From Sporosarcina sp. NCCP-2716 (lineage in GTDB: Bacteria; Bacillota; Bacilli; Bacillales_A; Planococcaceae), in NCBI RefSeq assembly GCF_023707985.1, contig NZ_BRCF01000009.1:101441-165440 (forward strand): 64,000 nt of DNA. Reading direction: 5' to 3'. Below, piece by piece: positions 58,665-64,000 of the stretch. The translations under genes and the position numbers were made by a program. The first letter of the stretch is position 1; each line of letters opens with the position of its first letter. Under the pieces are notes generated by a model, which was given only the letters and a program-made list of their open reading frames with translations, was not told where the DNA came from and did no database searches.

Positions 58665-58776
58665 AAGAACCACGTCTGCTTAAACGATTCCTCTTTCACA
58701 ATTCACATGGAATGTCAGCATTAGCAATCCCGTTCCCCGGAAGCATATCGGAACTCATCCAAACCTCCGATCAGCA

Positions 58777-58989
58777 TTACAAATCCACCTGACAATCAAA
58801 AAAAGTGATACTGAACAGTGATCGTTCCACTACCGGCAAACCGCCTTGGTCATAACAAGCGTTCGTCATGGCCTGGTTCTCTGTGGACGTGAAGTACATC
58901 TGTGCGATCAATAGGAATCCTACGACAATCAGTAAAGTTGAAATGGAAATAGCTGCACCTTGCTTGAGTTTCAAATCTCTTGAGTCCAT
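58777..58989 (-). CDS. Small hypothetical membrane protein
   Basis: A 70-residue protein with one membrane helix (GAAISISTLLIVVGFLLIAQ) and a short extracytoplasmic part with two cysteines (NACYDQGG, FFDCQVDL). The ATG at 58989 follows AGGAGGATTGAAAAA; the longer open frame to 59121 runs through the upstream gene. It is 4 bp from that gene and forms a two-gene unit with it. Confidence 0.78.
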   Translation of the reverse strand: MDSRDLKLKQGAAISISTLLIVVGFLLIAQMYFTSTENQAMTNACYDQGGLPVVERSLFSITFFDCQVDL

Positions 58990-58993
58990 TTTT

Positions 58994-59278
58994 TCAATCC
59001 TCCTTTTCTTCTTGTTTAAATAATATGTGAATAGCATAGTCAATGAAAAGCCCATAAAGAAACCACAGGATGACGTGCACCAAAAAGCCGGGGAACAGCA
59101 TTTGCAATCTGTCATGATCATAGAGATAATCGCGATGATTTAGCACTCCCACTATTTGTGCCAGCAAAGGATCGACAGCAAACACGATGTCTTTTGCAGG
59201 ATTCATCCACAACTCGTTCACATAAAGCATCACGGCTAGTACGGGCAACCAAAAAGAGAGTCGCCTGAATACGGTCAT
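58994..59278 (-). CDS. Small hypothetical membrane protein
   Basis: A 94-residue protein with two membrane helices (RRLSFWLPVLAVMLYVNELW and FLVHVILWFLYGLFIDYAIH) and an acidic tail. I do not recognise a family. GGGGAGGATAACTC precedes the ATG at 59278. It is transcribed with the 58777 gene. Confidence 0.78.
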   Translation of the reverse strand: MTVFRRLSFWLPVLAVMLYVNELWMNPAKDIVFAVDPLLAQIVGVLNHRDYLYDHDRLQMLFPGFLVHVILWFLYGLFIDYAIHILFKQEEKED

Positions 59279-59425
59279 GAGTTATCCTCCCCAATTGTTG
59301 CGCAGCTGATCTTCGGAATTTATATGCTGTTCCAGTCAGCCTTGCGAGCAGCCGAATTTAATTACACAGCTATGGAACAAGCAGACCGACTTACTTTTCA
59401 GGAGCCAATGCAGTTTCCAAACTGC

Positions 59426-59671
59426 TTATCGGGCAATTTGTTTGTGATCCCGTCTTTTCATAATGAATGTGCCGAACAGCAGAAGCATGGGTATCCCCCC
59501 TAGAAATGACAACGGCGGATTGACACCTGCGAGATACAAGGAAACCGGCAAACTGGCAAACACGGACACCAGCATCGCTTGCCACGAACGTTTCAAGATA
59601 GCGAAGGACAGCGAAAAAAATGTGACGACTATGGAAACAGCCATCATGATCGGCAGCAGAATACCCAACAC
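59426..59671 (-). CDS. Small hypothetical membrane protein
   Basis: An 81-residue protein with two or three membrane helices (LGILLPIMMAVSIVVTFFSL; AMLVSVFASLPVSLYLAGV; FLGGIPMLLLFGTFIM) and a basic tail. The GTG at 59671 lies 8 bp after GAGAGG, the GTG at 59677 only 2 bp, so 59671 is preferred. Function unknown. The 147 bp between it and the 58994 gene hold nothing recognisable. Confidence 0.75.
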   Translation of the reverse strand: MLGILLPIMMAVSIVVTFFSLSFAILKRSWQAMLVSVFASLPVSLYLAGVNPPLSFLGGIPMLLLFGTFIMKRRDHKQIAR

Positions 59672-59703
59672 GTTCACTTCCTCTCTTCGTTTTCAGTTTG
59701 CAT

Positions 59704-60300
59704 TTACGACAGACGCATCACAAATGCCACGCCTGTCGGTTTCTTTCTGACATGATCGGTGTATTCGGTGAACGTCAAGTCGATGCCTGCCAAGTCGTCT
59801 GGCAGCGGCGTGACGATGTAGGTCGTGTGGGAGTATCCGGTCGATCCGCTACCGCTGTCCATCCGGCAATCATAGGAGTCACCGATGGACAGCTCGAATG
59901 TGTTCGGTTCGTACTCGTGCGGGGAATCCTGGGTGCCGTCCCAATCAGCATTGAGATTTACGACGCTTGCGTTCTTGTACTGCCGGACAAATGTGACGGA
60001 GTACAGGCGATCACCTATCTCCACGGATTGCAAGACGGGCAGATGTTTCCGGAAACCAACCGGGTCGACGCGGGGCCTGAAGTATTCCTCCATCTCCAGC
60101 GTGTTGAATAGAGCGCTGACCAATTCTTCGTGCAGCCCATGCTTCTCCGCTAAGCTGGTTATCATTTGTTCAGAAGGGAAGGCCGTATGATCAACCGGTT
60201 GTTCCAGCCGTTTCTTCACCAATGCACAGATCTCGTCGTCAATTGGTAACAGGTGCTCTTCATACTCATGCTTTTCACATTCCAATGGGTTTTCCTCCAT
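59704..60300 (-). CDS. Hypothetical soluble protein
   Basis: A 198-residue, acidic cytoplasmic protein with no membrane helix or signal (MEENPLECEKHEYEEHLLPI). The second half (YSVTFVRQYKNASVVNLNAD; TYIVTPLPDDLAGIDLTFTE) is rich in beta strands. I do not recognise its family. It lies 46 bp after the DUF2268-like lipoprotein gene on the same strand. Confidence 0.75.
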   Translation of the reverse strand: MEENPLECEKHEYEEHLLPIDDEICALVKKRLEQPVDHTAFPSEQMITSLAEKHGLHEELVSALFNTLEMEEYFRPRVDPVGFRKHLPVLQSVEIGDRLYSVTFVRQYKNASVVNLNADWDGTQDSPHEYEPNTFELSIGDSYDCRMDSGSGSTGYSHTTYIVTPLPDDLAGIDLTFTEYTDHVRKKPTGVAFVMRLS

Positions 60301-60346
60301 CGTTCATCCTCCTCCAAAATAAAGTCGGCGTCCTATATGCAGGGGC

Positions 60347-61291
60347 TCACTGATAGTTATCCACATACTTCGAGTCCTCGAAGATTTCCCGGGGATCTTT
60401 GGAGGTCCACTCTTCCACGGACATGTCAGGGTGTTTCTCCAAGTAGGCGCGGATGATTTTGTAGCCTTCGCTATAGCCGTAGGCATGAGGAAGACCATTG
60501 ATTCCCCCTTGGATCGTTCCGTCGATATCTTCCGTGTAGATGCTGTCTAATTTCGATACCATCTGGTCCCAATAATCCTGGTTGTAACTTTCATCGACTA
60601 TGTAATAGGTGCTGTTCATGTCCGGATATACGATACTTTCAAACATGACTGCTTGGCCTTCGAGCGCCAGATGGTCAAATAGCGTGAGAGGGGTATCGTC
60701 GTCGATATGCTTGCCCAGCCAGACAGTGTGGTGATATTCATGGGCCATTCCTGCCTTGTACGTCCTGTCATATTTACTGTAAAAAACCAATATTTCCTCG
60801 GAACCGACTGTCAGCATCTCAGAAGGGAATGCTTCATTTTCCGGGAAAATACAGACATTCGTCTGCTGGTCGGATGGCAGGAGATCCGATGATTTCACAA
60901 GCGCTTCCTCGAACAAGTCATTCAATTGCTCGGTGTTCATTCTCGCAATCTGCTTCGTGACCTGTTCATATTCTCGTTTCGCCGGCGTCCACTCCAAGGC
61001 GGCTGTGTAATCCAACTGAGCCAGCTCGGCATTCTCGAAGCATGCCTCATTCACAGACTGCAAGACTTCCCGATCGTACAATTCATACGGCGAATCTTTG
61101 GGGTTTTCGCTCACTGCAGTGAAAAAGTTATCATACAGCAAGTACGCATGATGGATGCTGAATGCCTGCCCTGTCCGTGGGTTTTTGAAGGTATAGGTGA
61201 TTGCAGGTTCTTCACTCGGCACCTCGGTCTTTTCAACAGACGGCTTCGGTGGCTGGCAGGCCGTTAACAGAATAACTGCGAGAATGAGCAA
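60347..61291 (-). CDS. DUF2268-type zinc-protease lipoprotein
   Basis: A lipoprotein protease candidate of at least 314 residues. The signal LLILAVILLTAC has a lipobox. The metal site AGMAHEYHHTVWLG (HExxH) and downstream HLALEGQAVMFES match the DUF2268 predicted Zn-metalloprotease family. The listed TTG at 61291 leaves too short a signal and no ribosome binding site. In frame, an ATA codon at 61321 sits just after GAGGGAG and would give MKAAPLSIRPLLILAV..., a perfect signal. So either ATA is used or the start has mutated from ATG. Substrate unknown. Confidence 0.82.
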   Translation of the reverse strand: MLILAVILLTACQPPKPSVEKTEVPSEEPAITYTFKNPRTGQAFSIHHAYLLYDNFFTAVSENPKDSPYELYDREVLQSVNEACFENAELAQLDYTAALEWTPAKREYEQVTKQIARMNTEQLNDLFEEALVKSSDLLPSDQQTNVCIFPENEAFPSEMLTVGSEEILVFYSKYDRTYKAGMAHEYHHTVWLGKHIDDDTPLTLFDHLALEGQAVMFESIVYPDMNSTYYIVDESYNQDYWDQMVSKLDSIYTEDIDGTIQGGINGLPHAYGYSEGYKIIRAYLEKHPDMSVEEWTSKDPREIFEDSKYVDNYQ

Positions 61292-61381
61292 TGGCCGGAT
61301 ACTAAGCGGTGCAGCTTTTATGTACTCCCTCTCCCTTCTTTTCAGTGTAGATTAAAGTGATCGGACACAGCAGACCTACGC

Positions 61382-61867
61382 TCACAGAGTCAGGTACATA
61401 CGCACTGTTTTCAAGACATGCCCATCAAAAAGATCATCGTACTCGCGGACAGCTTCGAATCCTTTCGCTTCGTAAAACCGTTTGCCGATCGTATTGTCTT
61501 TTTCCACATTGATATATAATTTCCGTGCGCCGCCCAGTTCATCGAGACCTCGCTGCAGCAGGGCCGTCCCGATTCCATGTCCCTGCCAGTCGGGGTCGAG
61601 ATAGATGGCGTTCAACTCCGAATGCCCCTTGTCATTCACTGGTGTGAAATCGGCGAATCCAACGATGTGCTCCCCCGCTTTCGCTACGAAGAGAAGGGAG
61701 CGTGCCAAACGGGTCGCCAACATCTCATCGCTGTAAGCCGTCTTAAGGAAATTCTCCTGTATCTCACGCGGGATGATCCCTTCATACGTTGAGTACCAGC
61801 TGATTTCTGCCACTTCCCGGACGTCCGGTGTGTCTTCTTTTTTCATCTTACAGATGGTGTATTTCAT
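61382..61867 (-). CDS. GNAT-family N-acetyltransferase
   Basis: A 161-residue acetyl-CoA-dependent acetyltransferase. The acetyl-CoA loop is in LDPDWQGHGIGTALLQRGLD, and the C-terminal strand-helix block is YINVEKDNTIGKRFYEAKGF. It resembles single-domain bacillar GNAT proteins that acetylate amines or small antibiotics. It is monocistronic or co-transcribed with the 61871 gene, whose stop is 3 bp upstream. Substrate unknown. Confidence 0.88.
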   Translation of the reverse strand: MKYTICKMKKEDTPDVREVAEISWYSTYEGIIPREIQENFLKTAYSDEMLATRLARSLLFVAKAGEHIVGFADFTPVNDKGHSELNAIYLDPDWQGHGIGTALLQRGLDELGGARKLYINVEKDNTIGKRFYEAKGFEAVREYDDLFDGHVLKTVRMYLTL

Positions 61868-61870
61868 TTG

Positions 61871-62176
61871 TTAGCGTCCTCCTAATTGTTCCGTTAGCCA
61901 CTTACGTAATTTCAATTTGGGATAATACACATTATTATTGATGAATACATGTGGAATGTCCGGATATTCCAACAACAAATTCTTGGCGTCTTCTTTAGAA
62001 ATTCCCATAAAGTGATGAACGTCGCTTTCCTTTATAAGTTCTGGTTCATCGTCATCGTCGAAGAAATCACTCAGATGATCTTTTGCATTCGGATTATTGA
62101 AGTTTTTTAGTCCATCCCCTATAAAATAACCGGCAGCTGCAATTGCCAGACCTAGCCAGATGAATTCAACTAACAT
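61871..62176 (-). CDS. Hypothetical protein with membrane anchor and excisionase-like tail
   Basis: A 101-residue protein. An N-terminal membrane helix (VEFIWLGLAIAAAGYFIGDG) is followed by an acidic linker (SDFFDDDDEPELI) and a C-terminal segment (ESDVHHFMGISKEDAKNLLL, then VFINNNVYYPKLKLRKWL) that resembles the small winged helix of excisionase/MerR-like folds. GGGGAGATGGA precedes the ATG. It is 3 bp from the GNAT gene. The combination is unusual; function unknown. Confidence 0.75.
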   Translation of the reverse strand: MLVEFIWLGLAIAAAGYFIGDGLKNFNNPNAKDHLSDFFDDDDEPELIKESDVHHFMGISKEDAKNLLLEYPDIPHVFINNNVYYPKLKLRKWLTEQLGGR

Positions 62177-62257
62177 TCCATCTCCCCTTTCCTTATTCCG
62201 ATGATCAATTCAAAAATCTAATCCCAGGATAATTATTAGCCCTGGACTATGCTTTCA

Positions 62258-62347
62258 TCACAGAACATTGGGTAACGGATAAGACATGTTCTCCCCATTG
62301 AAGATAATATCGATTGTGTCCTGATCGGCACCTGTCGTTATTAGAGT
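62258..62347 (-). pseudogene. Remnant of a duplicated lipoprotein gene (C-terminal 29 codons)
   Basis: On the minus strand this stretch reads ...LITTGADQDTIDIIFNGE then NMSYPLPNVL and a stop. It closely parallels the C terminus of the lipoprotein at 62809-63180 (KLTTGPEHEKMDIRVNGE then SVSYPVIIVN). No start or signal remains; the DUF4181-like gene ends inside its left edge. It is a decayed partial duplicate. Confidence 0.7.
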
Positions 62348-62742
62348 AAATTGAAGTTCAGTATGATTATGAGTGACGCGGTCAGAACAGCCAGTTCGGT
62401 TATCGTGACAAGTGCCTGTCTCGGGACTGTTGAGTATTTCCGCTCGATATACGCTTTGATCAGCATCCGGGTTGCGGTGTAGAGGAAGACAGCGATGATG
62501 AAGGCATAGGACTGGGGGAAATACGCCACGTTCACGACAAGCACCGCGAACAGGACGACCCAAGTGTAATTTTTCACCTGCTGATCCACCTCGTCAAATC
62601 GCTGCTTCACATAGTTTTGCGTGCGGCTCCCCTCTGGTTCCTTTGGAATGCCGAATGCCTTGCGGACGATGGTTTTCGCCGCCCACATGAAGATGGCAAT
62701 CACGAGGAAAACGACAATATATCTCACTAGGATACCGATCAC
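62341..62742 (-). CDS. DUF4181-like membrane protein
   Basis: A 133-residue protein with an N-terminal membrane helix, a charged loop (EGSRTQNYVKQRFDEVDQQV) and two or three further helices (TWVVLFAVLVVNVAYFPQSY; TELAVLTASLIIILNFNLL). The layout fits DUF4181, which is common in Bacilli. The GTG at 62742 follows AAGGAGGTGCCGAG. Its end overlaps a 29-codon remnant of a gene like the lipoprotein just upstream (62809). Function unknown. Confidence 0.75.
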   Translation of the reverse strand: MIGILVRYIVVFLVIAIFMWAAKTIVRKAFGIPKEPEGSRTQNYVKQRFDEVDQQVKNYTWVVLFAVLVVNVAYFPQSYAFIIAVFLYTATRMLIKAYIERKYSTVPRQALVTITELAVLTASLIIILNFNLL

Positions 62743-62808
62743 CTCGGCACCTCCTTCCGCCTGTCCGTTTCTTCGTTTCGTCAATGCCGGAATATCCAGT
62801 AAGGCAGA

Positions 62809-63180
62809 TTAGTTCACAATGATCACCGGGTAGGATACCGACTCGCCATTGACCCGGATGTCCATTTTTTCATGCTCCGGACCTGTCGTCAGCTTATAGA
62901 TGGTCCTTTTACTCTCCCCGCTGGCGGCAGGCGATTCTTCCAATTGGACAATCGCTATGTCATCCTTCGTTTGCAGAGCGGTTTTCACATCCGCGTCCGA
63001 CTGGAAAACGATGTAGTAGAATCCGCCGCTGTCATTCACGACTTGCAACTGCTCTTCAGGATCGATCGCTTTGTCCACCTTATCCGGAAGATGGTTCATC
63101 TCAACTAGGCTTGCTTCCTGCTGTCCACAAGCTGATAAGAGCGCCACGAGCATCACAAGTGAAAATAGGAATTTTCGCAT
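62809..63180 (-). CDS. Hypothetical lipoprotein
   Basis: A 123-residue protein with lipoprotein signal MRKFLFSLVMLVALLSACGQ (lipobox LSAC, Cys18). The mature part (YYIVFQSDADVKTALQTKDD; SKRTIYKLTTGPEHEKMDIR) looks like a small alpha/beta domain. A degraded copy of its C terminus follows the next gene at 62258-62347. It is probably in one transcript with the DUF4181-like gene. Function unknown. Confidence 0.78.
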   Translation of the reverse strand: MRKFLFSLVMLVALLSACGQQEASLVEMNHLPDKVDKAIDPEEQLQVVNDSGGFYYIVFQSDADVKTALQTKDDIAIVQLEESPAASGESKRTIYKLTTGPEHEKMDIRVNGESVSYPVIIVN

Positions 63181-63249
63181 CCCTCCGACTCCCTTTCCGT
63201 TTCATAATTCAGAAAACCGAATTCAGACGCAACTCCGGTTGAGCTGTCA

Positions 63250-63522
63250 CTATCTTATTCCACTTCGCGCACGCCGCTTCCACCTCCAGCTGACCAACAA
63301 CGCCAAGACGGCGGATGCTGTGAGCTTCAAGGCAACATGGTCGGTCAAGGCACTGACGAACGTGCCGCTGACTTTCTGGAAGACGGTCGCTTCCGGTACC
63401 CAATCAATCACCTGACCGACACCTAGCATGGCAGGGATGCTCATGAGCAGATATGCGGCAGCGAATATCGCTAGGAGGAGTCCTGGAGATCTGCCGGAAA
63501 CTTGCGGGTCATCCCCGTCCAT
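63250..63522 (-). CDS. Small hypothetical membrane protein
   Basis: A 90-residue protein with two membrane helices (LLLAIFAAAYLLMSIPAMLG and LKLTASAVLALLVSWRW) and a basic tail. The ATG at 63522 follows ATGAGGGATTGC. It overlaps the end of the upstream gene, suggesting coupling. I do not recognise a family. Confidence 0.72.
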   Translation of the reverse strand: MDGDDPQVSGRSPGLLLAIFAAAYLLMSIPAMLGVGQVIDWVPEATVFQKVSGTFVSALTDHVALKLTASAVLALLVSWRWKRRARSGIR

Positions 63523-63530
63523 GCAATCCC

Positions 63531-63764
63531 TCATTTCGGTTTCTTCCCGTTTGTATAGTCAATCGGTTTCCAGGCCCATTCCACAAACGCATTCACTGCG
63601 AAAATCGCGGCGGCCAGTACGAGATTCTCCACCCAGCGGATCTCCGGATGAAAAAGCCTTCTCACCAGGGTCAGCAGCAAGAAGAAGACGGCGAACTCCA
63701 TCAGTCTTCCTGTCACACCGGGCGGCTTTTCCCTGAAGAACAGCTGTTTCCAGTTACGGAGCAT
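63531..63764 (-). CDS. Small hypothetical membrane protein
   Basis: A 77-residue protein, basic at the N terminus (MLRNWKQLFFREKPPGVTGR) with two membrane helices (LMEFAVFFLLLTLVRRLF; LVLAAAIFAVNAFVEWAW). The ATG at 63764 follows GGGGAGTCACCGG and overlaps the previous gene by 11 bp. Part of a coupled trio with 63250 and 63754. Function unknown. Confidence 0.74.
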   Translation of the reverse strand: MLRNWKQLFFREKPPGVTGRLMEFAVFFLLLTLVRRLFHPEIRWVENLVLAAAIFAVNAFVEWAWKPIDYTNGKKPK

Positions 63765-63921
63765 CCGGTGACTCCCCGGCCTCTTCATCAGCCGCCCGTT
63801 CGACCTGGTTCACGCCGCAAAACAGTGCAGCCATGTAGATCGAAATCCCGAGGAACAGACCCGCCGCCAGTAGAAAACTGCCCGTGATCAGGAAGCTGTG
63901 GATATAGGTCTTCATCACCAT
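63754..63921 (-). CDS. Very small hypothetical membrane protein
   Basis: A 55-residue protein with one membrane helix (FLITGSFLLAAGLFLGISIY) and an acidic tail (VERAADEEAGESPDAP). The ATG at 63921 (or 63915) has only a weak ribosome binding site, GGTG, so the start is uncertain. It is the first gene of the coupled trio. Confidence 0.65.
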   Translation of the reverse strand: MVMKTYIHSFLITGSFLLAAGLFLGISIYMAALFCGVNQVERAADEEAGESPDAP

Positions 63922-63924
63922 CGT

Positions 63925-63985
63925 ATACGTGTATTTGGCAAGTAGAAAATGTATGTTTCGGCAATTAAAAATGTAGGTCCTTGCC
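63925..63985. repeat. Short imperfect repeats upstream of the last gene trio
   Basis: On the minus strand CTACATTTTTAATTGCCGAA and CATACATTTTCTACTTGCC are two imperfect copies about 22 bp apart, with further TTGCC/TTGGC words on both sides. The window ends 15 bp later, so whether an array continues is unknown. Confidence 0.4.
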
Positions 63986-64000
63986 AATCATCTTGTTTTA

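Overview
The window looks like chromosomal DNA of a moderately high-GC Firmicute of the Bacillaceae/Planococcaceae group. This is inferred from strong AGGAGG-type ribosome binding sites, sigma-A promoters, CcpA-type cre sites, and gene sets with Bacillus subtilis counterparts: yoaS-yozG-yoaT, yqhH-yqhG, ykoEDC behind a TPP riboswitch, csbB/gtcA/yfhO, paiB and guaD. I cannot fix the genus. There are no rRNA, tRNA, CRISPR or prophage genes. One complete IS3-family element is present.

Left part (1-9 kb): the clipped start of an ECF sigma factor, a TipA-like MerR regulator with its own 19-bp-spacer operator-promoter, a Cache/HAMP/GGDEF diguanylate cyclase, and a complete sucrose locus (scrR, then scrB-scrA-scrK) with promoter, palindromic operator and a near-consensus cre. 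9-25 kb: an AspT/YidE-type transporter, NorA-type MFS pump, DUF2207 protein, MATE pump, a HAD phosphatase-sugar kinase-HTH operon, a MOSC protein, the TPP-riboswitch-controlled ykoEDC importer, and a csbB-gtcA-yfhO operon predicted to glycosylate lipoteichoic acid. 25-42 kb: guanine deaminase, a Tat-exported two-subunit GMC dehydrogenase with a Cys-rich cluster motif, a CPA1 antiporter, a DinB protein, an MBOAT-DHHW-DUF4358 cell-surface acylation set, pgi, yqhH-yqhG and the yoaS-yozG-yoaT operon. 43-53 kb: the IS element, small enzymes and regulators, DedA, and a LysR-regulated YfcC transporter plus AbgB-type amidohydrolase carrying a perfect cre. 53.5-64 kb: an almost entirely minus-strand run of small membrane proteins, lipoproteins, zinc-ribbon proteins and DUFs. 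Its 56.7-58.6 kb part is visibly AT-rich and carries its own dispersed element between genes.

The most striking feature is the intergenic DNA. Seven long gene-free stretches are tandem arrays of short repeats with very regular periods: 52 bp at two places 8 kb apart, 20 bp at two places in opposite orientation, alternating 20/21 bp, 21 bp (split by the IS) and 21/18 bp. The 20/21-bp arrays differ in sequence, but most share a core reading CGCTC on one strand. Periods of 20-21 and 52 bp are close to whole numbers of DNA helical turns. A separate family of about 64-bp hairpins (outer arms GGTRCCTGTGC, inner arms around GTTTAAAC or a variant) occurs five times, several times as a probable terminator and three times beside an array. 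I see no protein gene that obviously explains the arrays. They are the best candidate here for an undescribed system, possibly architectural or protein-binding DNA.
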